Source: an uncultured Winogradskyella sp.
GTDB lineage: Bacteria; Bacteroidota; Bacteroidia; Flavobacteriales; Flavobacteriaceae
Direction: 5' to 3'
Assembly (NCBI RefSeq): GCF_947498005.1
Contig: NZ_CANMIW010000001.1
Span: 124,001-188,000, forward strand
DNA: 64,000 bases
The notes under the pieces are model-generated. The model saw only the letters and a list, made by a program, of their open reading frames with translations, was not told the DNA's origin and did no database searches. Of this stretch, positions 25,993-34,292 are shown in pieces. The position numbers and the translations under genes were made by a program. Positions within the stretch are counted from its first letter, which is position 1. Each line of letters starts with the position of its first letter.

Positions 25993-26750
25993 TTGGCATT
26001 ATTATTATCCCATAATTCATTTAAAACTTTATTATCTCTTAATGTATCCATTGGTTTCCAAAAACCAAAATGCTTGTATGAATAAAGCTCTCCTTCTTTT
26101 GCTAAATTTTCTAAAGGCGTTTTCTCAAAAACGGTTTTATCTCCTTCAGTTATATAATCGAAAACATTGGGTTCACAAACAAAATAACCTCCATTTATCC
26201 ATGTGCCATCACCTTTGGGTTTTTCTTCGAAAGAAGCTACTTTTTGATTTCCAACAATTTTTAAGGAACCAAACCTTCCTTCTGGTTGAACGGCTGTCAT
26301 TGTTATTGTCTTGCCGTGATCGATGTGTGTTTTTAAAAGCTCATCAATATTGATATCTGCAACACCATCTCCATAGGTCAGCATAAATCTTTCACCGTTA
26401 ATTAAATTTTGAATTCTTTTTATTCTGCCTCCTGTCATCGTATGCAACCCTGTATCGATTAAAGTTACTTTCCAAGGCTCAGCTGAATTGTTTAATATTT
26501 CAATATTATTATTTTTTAAATCAATTGTAACATCACTTTGATGTAAGAAATAATTTGCAAAATACTCTTTAATCACATAGCCTTTATAACCCAATAATAT
26601 AATGAAATCGTTAATACCATAACTTGAATACGTTTTCATTATGTGCCATAAAATAGGCTTACTACCAATTGTTACCATTGGTTTAGGAATATTTTGCGTT
26701 TCCTCACTTAATCTAGTCCCAAAACCACCAGCTAATAGTACTGCTTTCAT
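25974..26750 (-). CDS. rfbF: Glucose-1-phosphate cytidylyltransferase
   Basis: A 258-residue nucleotidyltransferase. The signature LAGGFGTRLSEETQNIPKPM sits at the start, followed by MLTYGDGVADINI with the metal-binding Asp and the FWKPMDTLRDNK end. It makes CDP-glucose from CTP and glucose-1-phosphate, feeding rfbG. First of the tightly overlapping rfbF-rfbG-SDR-GT4-acyltransferase-SGNH-ligase-CapK series. The 93 bases before it are AT-rich with no evident signal. Confidence 0.94.
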   Translation of the reverse strand: MKAVLLAGGFGTRLSEETQNIPKPMVTIGSKPILWHIMKTYSSYGINDFIILLGYKGYVIKEYFANYFLHQSDVTIDLKNNNIEILNNSAEPWKVTLIDTGLHTMTGGRIKRIQNLINGERFMLTYGDGVADINIDELLKTHIDHGKTITMTAVQPEGRFGSLKIVGNQKVASFEEKPKGDGTWINGGYFVCEPNVFDYITEGDKTVFEKTPLENLAKEGELYSYKHFGFWKPMDTLRDNKVLNELWDNNNAKWKIWK

Positions 26751-26843
26751 ATAAATATTTTATTTCTTAATTATGTATAACCATAACCGCTACTGCATTT
26801 TTAGAATAAAACTTTTTAGTTATATTCTCTAATATCAACTATT

Positions 26844-28076
26844 TTATTTAATCTTTACAAAAGAACTCTCAATTATTGGATAAACAAATAATATTGTCAT
26901 AGTAAGCATTACAAGGTTATTTATTGAAAACGAAAATAAGCCATCAAAAAATAACATCCCACAAATAATACACAAAATCTTTAGTTTACCATAATTTATT
27001 TTTTTTAATATAAATGGTGATAAAAGAACTAACATATAGGCTAAACCACCTAAAATTCCTAATTCAACAAATAAGTGCGGATAATAAGTATCTGTAGTAG
27101 CTAAAAAACCGGTATCGTACCAATTAAAATCAATTTCTTCATAATATGGAGAATTGTATTTTGTTGATGCTGGGCCTCCAAAAACACCTATTCCCTTTCC
27201 TAATAAGTTAAAGTCCTTAAACTCATTGAACATAGCTCTATAGGATTCTGACCTTGCTGAATTTCCTTCTGTTATGTATAGTTTTAACCTTACCTCTATT
27301 GATTTTTCGATTGATGTACGTATCTCATTTCCTACTATGATATAAAGGCTTAATAATATAAAAGGTAATATCAATAAGTATTTTAACTTCTTATAATACT
27401 TAATTGCAAGCGTGATTATAAAAAAACCTATTGTTTTAAACGAAGTACTAATAAATACACCTATTGTAAAAATGGTTAAACAAGTTTTTCGGTACTTACC
27501 ATAATAGTAATAATATGTTAGCCAAAACGCAATAAAATTTAGAATACCGTATGCGCCAAAAAAGATTACTAAACCAGTCGCTCTAAGAACACCAAATGTT
27601 TTTGGTGACCAGTAAACTGTTCTGTTTTGACTCTCTATGAAATACCTTGCATAGAACCATTGTCGCTGTGGATCAATATAAAAATGATAATAATTTTTAA
27701 ATTGTGCAATAAAATTAATTAAAGTAAAGACAATAATAAACCCAACAAAAAGTTTCAGCTTGTGTTTATTATAATAACCATATAAAAGTACTGCAATAGG
27801 AAAAAAATATCTAATACCGTCTTCTAAAGCTGCATTATAGTTGAATGATCTTGTGAAGGCTATTACAAAAAAAAACAAAAAAATGAATACTGCTAATGCT
27901 AATTTATTAGGTATTCTAATTTTTAACCAGACAGGACAGGTTAAAACTAAACACGTTAAGACCTTAATTGGAGAAGATAAATTAGGATATAAATAAGCTA
28001 TAATTTCGCCTACAAAAACCATTATGATTGGTAACAGTATTATAAAATCATATAGGTATTTCAGTTTTAACTTCAT
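26844..28076 (-). CDS. Wzy-like O-antigen polymerase family membrane protein
   Basis: A 410-residue protein with about eleven hydrophobic segments and a large loop around residues 265-335 that ends with TYYPHLFVELGILGG, comparable to the His-containing motif of the O-antigen ligase/polymerase family. Located directly after the Wzx-like gene (11 bases), so it is the better candidate for the repeat-unit polymerase. Pairwise identity to the family at 20471 looks low. It would act in the periplasm on undecaprenyl-linked units. Confidence 0.72.
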   Translation of the reverse strand: MKLKLKYLYDFIILLPIIMVFVGEIIAYLYPNLSSPIKVLTCLVLTCPVWLKIRIPNKLALAVFIFLFFFVIAFTRSFNYNAALEDGIRYFFPIAVLLYGYYNKHKLKLFVGFIIVFTLINFIAQFKNYYHFYIDPQRQWFYARYFIESQNRTVYWSPKTFGVLRATGLVIFFGAYGILNFIAFWLTYYYYYGKYRKTCLTIFTIGVFISTSFKTIGFFIITLAIKYYKKLKYLLILPFILLSLYIIVGNEIRTSIEKSIEVRLKLYITEGNSARSESYRAMFNEFKDFNLLGKGIGVFGGPASTKYNSPYYEEIDFNWYDTGFLATTDTYYPHLFVELGILGGLAYMLVLLSPFILKKINYGKLKILCIICGMLFFDGLFSFSINNLVMLTMTILFVYPIIESSFVKIK

Positions 28077-28087
28077 ATAATTTTAAA

Positions 28088-29245
28088 TCACACCTTATTG
28101 TTAAGCTTAAGTAATAATACAAATCTAATGAGCAAGGTTGCTAGACTTGAAACCGCTATACCCATCAACCCAATCTGGCTATATAAAAAATAGCTTAAAA
28201 CAACATTGCATGATAATGCAAATAGGTTAATTACTAAGTTCTGTGAAAACAATTTTCTTATAATAATTACAGCGCCATAAGATACTGATAACGCTTGAAT
28301 AAATTTAGCTCCTAAAATTATTAAAAAAACATAAAGAACCGAACTATAGGCTTCAAAATAAAAATGCGTTAAAAAGATAAAGATAAAGACTAAAGCAACG
28401 GTCATTATTAATACCAGTCGAAAGATTTTAACTCTAAGGGTTCGTGCATATTTTAAATTCTTTTTTAGCTTTTCTATATCAACTTGAACCAAGGTTAAAG
28501 GTATAATTATTAAAGCATTGGCTATGTTTAAAGAAAAACTATAATTTGCTATTTCTACATCTGCAGAATTAGAAAGGATTTTTATAATTAATATATCAGT
28601 ATATAAAAACATCATATTTGCAAAATTGCTCACAACTATAGTTAAAGAGCTGAAAATAAGCTTTTTAAAAAGCACCCAGTACTTTTTTAAAATCCTTAGA
28701 ACAATTTTGTTTTTATAAATGAAAAATATGGTGTAAACCAATATTAGAGGCAACAATAAGTAGTTGACATATACAAATGCCAAGTTGGGCTTGTCAAAAT
28801 AAAATATTGAAATTAGTACAGTAGAGTAAAATACTAAAGATATGATCGATTTATATAGCGAAGCATAATTACTGCCTTTGTAAGTTAAAATAAATGGAGC
28901 TACAATACCATTATTGAAAAAAACAGAATGAAAGTAAATAGGTATTAATAGGAATAGATAGTTAAAAATACTAAGCAATGGTGTAACCAATACAGCTAAA
29001 GTGGTAATAAACAATAATGAAATTACGGTAAAGTATTTTTTGCTTTCATTACTTTTTGGGTAGGTCATTATCAATGTAGGCAAACCAAACGTAAGCATTG
29101 CTGCACCAAGCTCAATTATTTTTTTATAAAATTCTAAGCTTCCATAATTTTCTTTTGTAAGGTAAAATGGAGCTATTAGAAGAATTAAATATTCTAAACC
29201 TCTGCTAAATAATATTGAACTACCATAAAAGAAATATTTTTTCAA
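28088..29245 (-). CDS. Wzx-like flippase (oligosaccharide exporter)
   Basis: A 385-residue protein with about twelve hydrophobic segments and the N-terminal pattern of the MATE/MVF-type polysaccharide exporters (KKYFFYGSSILFSRGLEYLI ... ENYGSLEFYKKI). It probably flips the undecaprenyl-linked repeat unit to the periplasm. TTG start at 29245, five bases after wecC. A little shorter than typical Wzx proteins (400-480). Located between wecC and the Wzy-like gene, the usual order. Confidence 0.8.
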   Translation of the reverse strand: MKKYFFYGSSILFSRGLEYLILLIAPFYLTKENYGSLEFYKKIIELGAAMLTFGLPTLIMTYPKSNESKKYFTVISLLFITTLAVLVTPLLSIFNYLFLLIPIYFHSVFFNNGIVAPFILTYKGSNYASLYKSIISLVFYSTVLISIFYFDKPNLAFVYVNYLLLPLILVYTIFFIYKNKIVLRILKKYWVLFKKLIFSSLTIVVSNFANMMFLYTDILIIKILSNSADVEIANYSFSLNIANALIIIPLTLVQVDIEKLKKNLKYARTLRVKIFRLVLIMTVALVFIFIFLTHFYFEAYSSVLYVFLIILGAKFIQALSVSYGAVIIIRKLFSQNLVINLFALSCNVVLSYFLYSQIGLMGIAVSSLATLLIRFVLLLKLNNKV

Positions 29246-29250
29246 AATTT

Positions 29251-30462
29251 TTATTTTCTAACACCACAAAAATCTAAAATAATTTGATTTGGTTTAATAT
29301 TAATTTTTGAAAACTCTTTATGCGCGACTAAGAACACTATAATATCTGCTTTCTCCACTGCTTCTTCATAATTAGTTAATTTAAAAACATTATGGTTTTT
29401 TATATTGGGCTCAACAATATAATACATTTCATTGTTCGAGTTTTGTAATACTGTTTGAGCAATATATTTAGCAGGAGATTCTCTTAAATCATCAATATTA
29501 GGTTTAAAGGCTAAACCCATGAGTGCTATTTTGGGTTTATATCCATTTTTTATTTCAAACTCTAATTTAGCTGTTTGTACTTTTTCGGCACACCATAGAG
29601 ACTTGTAATTATTAATTTCTCTTGCTTTACTAATAATCTTAGATTCTTCTGGGTAATCAGATACTATAAAATAAGGGTCTACTGCTATACAATGTCCTCC
29701 CACACCACAACCTGGTTGTAAAATATTTACTCTTGGGTGTTTATTTGCTAATTCTATGAGTTCCCAAACATTAATGTCTGCTTTATCACATATTAAAGAT
29801 AACTCATTTGCAAACGCTATTTGTACATCTCTAGAGGAATTTTCTACGAGTTTACACATTTCTGCTGTACGTGCATTTGTTTTGTGTAAATCTCCTTTTA
29901 TAAATTGTCTATAAAAATCAATTGCCTTATCAGTAGAAGCTTCATTTACACCTCCTATAACTCTATCATTATTTACCAATTCATACATTACATTTCCAGG
30001 TAAAACACGCTCTGGACAATATGCTAGAAATAACTTTTCTTTTAACTCTGGGCGTTCTGAGTATATTAACCTCATCATTTTCTCAGTAGTGCCTATAGGT
30101 GAGGTAGATTCGATAATATATAAGTCTCCCGGTTTTAATAAAGGAATAATAGCTTTGGTTGCTGCCTCTACAAATGAGATGTCTGGCTTGTTTTTAGCCT
30201 TAAATGGTGTAGGAACAACAATTAAATAGGTATTAGCTTCAATAGGTTTGGTATTCGCTATTAAATATCCATTTTTAACAGCATCTGCAACTGCAGTATC
30301 TAAATCTGGTTCAATAATATGTATTTTACCTGCATTTATAATTTCGACAATTCTAGGGTTTATGTCTACACCATGTACTCGAGTGTTATTTTGTGCTATT
30401 AATGCTGCTGTTGGTAGACCAATATAGCCCAAACCCATCATTACTACTTCAGGTTTATTCAT
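29251..30462 (-). CDS. wecC: UDP-N-acetyl-D-mannosamine dehydrogenase
   Basis: A 403-residue UDP-sugar dehydrogenase. Rossmann motif GLGYIGLPTAALIA, the catalytic Cys in LQPGCGVGGHCIAVDPYF and the second nucleotide domain LMGLAFKPNIDDLRESP. Oxidises UDP-ManNAc to UDP-ManNAcA with NAD+. Immediately downstream of wecB (one base gap), so the substrate assignment rests on the pair. Cytoplasmic. ATG start. Confidence 0.93.
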   Translation of the reverse strand: MNKPEVVMMGLGYIGLPTAALIAQNNTRVHGVDINPRIVEIINAGKIHIIEPDLDTAVADAVKNGYLIANTKPIEANTYLIVVPTPFKAKNKPDISFVEAATKAIIPLLKPGDLYIIESTSPIGTTEKMMRLIYSERPELKEKLFLAYCPERVLPGNVMYELVNNDRVIGGVNEASTDKAIDFYRQFIKGDLHKTNARTAEMCKLVENSSRDVQIAFANELSLICDKADINVWELIELANKHPRVNILQPGCGVGGHCIAVDPYFIVSDYPEESKIISKAREINNYKSLWCAEKVQTAKLEFEIKNGYKPKIALMGLAFKPNIDDLRESPAKYIAQTVLQNSNNEMYYIVEPNIKNHNVFKLTNYEEAVEKADIIVFLVAHKEFSKINIKPNQIILDFCGVRK

Positions 30463-30463
30463 T

Positions 30464-31591
30464 TTATAAGTTCAAAATAAATTTAACAATTCGTTCACAC
30501 GCTTTTCCATCTCCATAAGGATTATGAAGACTACTCATTTTCTCATAACGAACAGTATCTGTTAAAAGTGTATTAGCTTCATTAACAATTTTATCTGTAT
30601 CAGTGCCAACTAATAACACAGTGCCAGCTTCTACTGCTTCTGGTCGCTCTGTTGTGTCCCTCATTACCAAAACAGGCTTGCCTAAACTTGGAGCCTCCTC
30701 TTGAACGCCTCCACTGTCTGTAATTATTAAATAAGAATGGTTCATTAACCACACAAATGCAGGATAGGATAACGGCTTAATTAACTTTATATTTTCGCAA
30801 TCACTTAATAACTCAAAAACGGGTTTCTGAACATTTGGGTTTAAATGTACCGGATAAATTATTTGTACATCACTATGAAATTGTGCTATTTCTTTTAAAG
30901 CTGCACAGATATTAATAAATCCTTTACCATGATTTTCTCGTCTATGACCAGTTACTAAAATTAATTTTTTATTTGTGTCTAAATTAGCTTTTAAATACTC
31001 AACTTCAATATCCTCAAAATATTCAGCATTAACTGTTCTAGTGCTATAATCTAATGCGTCAATAACTGTATTTCCTGTAACTAAAACATGAGATTCTTTC
31101 ACATTTTCATTTAGTAAATTATCTTTTGATGTCTTAGTTGGTGCAAAATGATAATCTGAAACTCGACCAGTAATACTTCTATTAATTTCCTCAGGAAAAG
31201 GGGAGCGTTTATTAAATGTTCTTAAACCCGCTTCTATATGACATACTTTTGCGCCAGAATAAAACGCTGCAATACTTGCAGACATCGTGGTTGTTGTATC
31301 TCCATGAACATATACGAAATCTGGTTTGAATTCTTCTAATATTGGTTTTAAACCAGTTATAATCTCAGCTGTTAAATTATAAAGGTTTTGATTAGGTTTC
31401 ATTAAGTCTAAGTCATAATCTGGAATAATCTGAAAGAAATCTAACACTTGGTCCAACATTTCTCTATGCTGTGCCGTAATACACACTTTAGTTTCAAAGT
31501 CATTAGAATAATTCAAGAACGTCTTCACTAATGGTGCCATTTTTATGGCTTCAGGACGTGTTCCGAAAATGATAAGGTTTTTCTTCTTCAT
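30464..31591 (-). CDS. wecB: UDP-N-acetylglucosamine 2-epimerase (non-hydrolysing)
   Basis: A 375-residue GT-B-fold epimerase. [17 protein letters not shown] at the start, [18 protein letters not shown] and [12 protein letters not shown] in the middle, and [18 protein letters not shown] near the end are hallmark segments. Makes UDP-ManNAc from UDP-GlcNAc, the substrate of wecC. First gene of the long leftward operon, which runs with short gaps or overlaps to 19165. ATG start; a candidate promoter box lies about 56 bases upstream. Confidence 0.95.
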   Translation of the reverse strand: MKKKNLIIFGTRPEAIKMAPLVKTFLNYSNDFETKVCITAQHREMLDQVLDFFQIIPDYDLDLMKPNQNLYNLTAEIITGLKPILEEFKPDFVYVHGDTTTTMSASIAAFYSGAKVCHIEAGLRTFNKRSPFPEEINRSITGRVSDYHFAPTKTSKDNLLNENVKESHVLVTGNTVIDALDYSTRTVNAEYFEDIEVEYLKANLDTNKKLILVTGHRRENHGKGFINICAALKEIAQFHSDVQIIYPVHLNPNVQKPVFELLSDCENIKLIKPLSYPAFVWLMNHSYLIITDSGGVQEEAPSLGKPVLVMRDTTERPEAVEAGTVLLVGTDTDKIVNEANTLLTDTVRYEKMSSLHNPYGDGKACERIVKFILNL

Positions 31592-31646
31592 GCAAGAATT
31601 GTAGACAGTATTAAACTTAAAAAAATTATGATAGACATTGGTTTTA

Positions 31647-31654
31647 CAAAAATA
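31647..31654 (-). promoter_or_regulatory. Candidate -7 box upstream of wecB
   Basis: TATTTTTG on the minus strand, matching TAnnTTTG, in the 116-base gap between rfbD and wecB. No matching -33 TTG, so low confidence; the genes could also be read through from rfbC-rfbD. Confidence 0.35.
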
Positions 31655-31707
31655 CTATTATAAATGAGTTGACCTATAGTTTGTAATACTAAACGACCGT
31701 AATAGCG

Positions 31708-32580
31708 CTATGAATATTTGGTGCTACGGTTTACATTAGTAATGGCCGTTTCTAAGCTAATTTTCCAGTTTAGAATCTTTAATTTTTCTTTATTTTCTAT
31801 TTTAATGGTATCTAACACGCTATACTTAGGTCGCACAGCTTTAGTTGGATAATCTTTACTTTCAATTTCGTTTAAAATTATTGGAGATTTACTTAGTTTA
31901 AAGATTTCTCCAGCAAATTCATACCAACTTATTGCCCCTTTATTACTATAGTGATAAAGACCATAAGACTTACTTTTACTTTCAATTAATCTCAATATAA
32001 CATGTGCTAAATCTACAGCATATGTTGGGCTTCCTACTTGGTCGCTAACAACACTTATCTGTTCACGCTCTTTCCCAAATTTGAGCATAGTTTTTAAGAA
32101 ATTATTTCCAAATTCTGAATACAACCAAGAGGTTCTAATTATAAAATGATTATTCAAAATTTTAGCGATTTCCGTTTCACCTTCCAGTTTAGTTTTACCG
32201 TAAATTCCTAATGGATTAGTAGCTGAATCTTCAGAGTAAGGCTCAGTTGCAGTTCCGTCAAACACAAAATCAGTGGACACGTGAATGAGGGTAACATTAT
32301 ATTTATGGCAAGCTATAGCCAAATTCTTAGCTCCTGTAACATTTATTTTATGAGCTAAAGCGCTTTCCGATTCAGCTTTATCAACATTGGTATATGCTGC
32401 ACAATTAATGCAGTAATCAAACTGTTTTAAACTAAATGCAGCTTCTATTGACTTAAAATTTGTGATATCTAATTCAGAAGATGATTTAAAAATAAATTGA
32501 AGACTAGGGTGTTGTTGTGATATACTCTTTACACATTGTGCTAACTGGCCGTCTTTACCAGTAATTAAAACTTTTAACAT
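31708..32580 (-). CDS. rfbD: dTDP-4-dehydrorhamnose reductase
   Basis: A 290-residue SDR. LITGKDGQLAQCV replaces the usual GxxGQLG, and CAAYTNVDKAESE, STDFVFDGT, YGKTKLEGE (Tyr-x3-Lys) and RTSWLYSEFGNNF are family hallmarks. It reduces the 4-keto sugar to dTDP-L-rhamnose. Its start overlaps rfbC by seven bases. rfbA and rfbB are not in the window and must lie elsewhere if rhamnose is made. Cytoplasmic. Confidence 0.92.
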   Translation of the reverse strand: MLKVLITGKDGQLAQCVKSISQQHPSLQFIFKSSSELDITNFKSIEAAFSLKQFDYCINCAAYTNVDKAESESALAHKINVTGAKNLAIACHKYNVTLIHVSTDFVFDGTATEPYSEDSATNPLGIYGKTKLEGETEIAKILNNHFIIRTSWLYSEFGNNFLKTMLKFGKEREQISVVSDQVGSPTYAVDLAHVILRLIESKSKSYGLYHYSNKGAISWYEFAGEIFKLSKSPIILNEIESKDYPTKAVRPKYSVLDTIKIENKEKLKILNWKISLETAITNVNRSTKYS

Positions 32581-33122
32581 GTTTCAGCATCTTTAAAGTT
32601 CGGAAGTATTAAATCCTTTTCTGAAAGAATAAAATCTGACTCTGGTAAAAACCAATTAATGTTTAAGTCTTTATCATTGTATATAATACCAGTTTCTGAA
32701 TCTTTATTATAAAACTCATCACATTTATAGCTAAAAATAGTATTATCCTCTAATACTATAAATCCGTGAGCAAATCCTTTTGGAATAAATAATTGCGTTT
32801 TATTCTCTTCCGTTAACTCAATAGAAAAATGCTCTCCAAAGGTGTCTGACTCTCTTCTCATATCAACCACAACGTCCCATACACGCCCTTTAATAACCCT
32901 AACTAATTTAGCCTGACTGTACTCGCCTTTTTGATAGTGTAAACCTCTTAAAACGCCTTTAGAGGATTGTGATTCATTATCTTGTACAAATATTATGTCT
33001 AAATTTAATTTAGCATTAAACGCCTCTTGATTAAATGACTCTATAAAATAACCTCGTTTATCTTTAAAAATGTTAGGCTGAATAATAAAACAGCCTTTTA
33101 ATTTTGTCTCCTTTACTACCAT
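32574..33122 (-). CDS. rfbC: dTDP-4-dehydrorhamnose 3,5-epimerase
   Basis: A 182-residue cupin. RGLHYQKGEYSQAKLVRVIK carries the catalytic His, VVDMRRES the partner Asp, and FIPKGFAHGFIVLEDN the second metal-free active site strand. Converts dTDP-4-keto-6-deoxyglucose to the L-lyxo isomer. Same length as usual (about 180). It is coupled to rfbD downstream. Confidence 0.94.
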   Translation of the reverse strand: MVVKETKLKGCFIIQPNIFKDKRGYFIESFNQEAFNAKLNLDIIFVQDNESQSSKGVLRGLHYQKGEYSQAKLVRVIKGRVWDVVVDMRRESDTFGEHFSIELTEENKTQLFIPKGFAHGFIVLEDNTIFSYKCDEFYNKDSETGIIYNDKDLNINWFLPESDFILSEKDLILPNFKDAETC

Positions 33123-33236
33123 TCAACTACTAAATTAAAGTACTTCACTAATTTTTATGAAAATGAATTAAACTTTGCATCTCTATCCGTTTAGAAATTG
33201 CCATAAACTAATTAAGAATAAAATAGCTACAAATTT

Positions 33237-34289
33237 TTATTCATAGTTTTTTATGTAATTGAACGCTTTCAATCCTAAAAAGACTAATAGCATAAGTACT
33301 AAAGTTAAAACCGGAAATAATAACACATAACGTTGCCCTATACTTTTGTCTTTTTTTCCAATTTTATCAAAAGATGATAATACATCATAGTATGTATTCT
33401 CTTCTGCTACCATAAGGTTCAACTTGTTTAGGTTTCTTCTAATTTCCTGTTCTTTTAAAAATAAATCATATTCTTTTGTTGCCGTTTTCTCCTCTTGAAC
33501 TGGTAATGCGCTACCAACTTCTAATGAAAATTTTGGATTTTTAGAATCGTTTTTAATAGCTTCTAAATACGTTTTTTGAATGCTGTCCAATCGATCTAAT
33601 TGCATATTCAGTGACTTTCGCTCTATATAAGCCAAAGTATCTCTAACTTTCTTTTGGTGCTCAGAATAATTATTAATAAAAGTATTTTTAAAACCCTCAT
33701 TTAAAAGCGAAAAAACATCAATTTTGTTAGATTTTGCGGTTATTGTAAACACTCTACCAGACATAAGGTCCCTTTTCTCTAAATAATCCTTATAATTGAG
33801 TTCATCAACTAAAGATGTATCTATAGACATAACATATTCATCATATTCAATAAACAAGTCATTTTGAGTTTCTGGTCCTGCCTTCAGCTCAAAACTCACA
33901 AGCTGACTAGCATCATTTTGTTCTATTTCAAAAATTTGTGATAACTCAGTATGGTTCTTAGACGTTATTAATTCATTAAAATAATTAATATTTGTAGCTA
34001 ACTGATATTTAGAATCAAAATTTGGCTTTACAATCATTTCAGAGTAATATATTGGCTCACCTGATTTTTGCAAAACATATCCTAATATCGCAGTAATAAC
34101 AAGCGCAGCTGCAACGATTTTAAAATGTACTACCAAAGGCTTGATGGCATAGATAATTGCTGAGAAAATGCCTTTAAATATGCGACCAATAAAAGCAAAT
34201 AATTTCTCAAATAATTTGCCAATAGCATTAAATAATTGCCCTAAATCAACCTCTTCGCTTTGTGGTTGTTGTGGTAATTTTTCACTCAT
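33237..34289 (-). CDS. Wzz-like polysaccharide co-polymerase
   Basis: A 350-residue protein with a cytoplasmic N-terminal part (residues 1-50, amphipathic), a membrane segment about 52-75, a periplasmic domain to about 318 rich in coiled-coil sequence, and a second membrane segment VLLFPVLTLVLMLLVFLGL near 320-342. This two-segment layout is that of Wzz chain-length regulators. No proline-glycine rich second-segment motif like the enteric one was noted, and no kinase domain is fused. Sits upstream of rfbC at the right edge of the locus, three bases after the DUF6909-like gene. Confidence 0.7.
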   Translation of the reverse strand: MSEKLPQQPQSEEVDLGQLFNAIGKLFEKLFAFIGRIFKGIFSAIIYAIKPLVVHFKIVAAALVITAILGYVLQKSGEPIYYSEMIVKPNFDSKYQLATNINYFNELITSKNHTELSQIFEIEQNDASQLVSFELKAGPETQNDLFIEYDEYVMSIDTSLVDELNYKDYLEKRDLMSGRVFTITAKSNKIDVFSLLNEGFKNTFINNYSEHQKKVRDTLAYIERKSLNMQLDRLDSIQKTYLEAIKNDSKNPKFSLEVGSALPVQEEKTATKEYDLFLKEQEIRRNLNKLNLMVAEENTYYDVLSSFDKIGKKDKSIGQRYVLLFPVLTLVLMLLVFLGLKAFNYIKNYE

Positions 34290-34292
34290 GTG

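Noticed and set aside
25880-26353. 157-residue plus-strand frame
   Set aside because: It is a shadow across the rfbG start and rfbF; rfbF is complete and well supported on the other strand.
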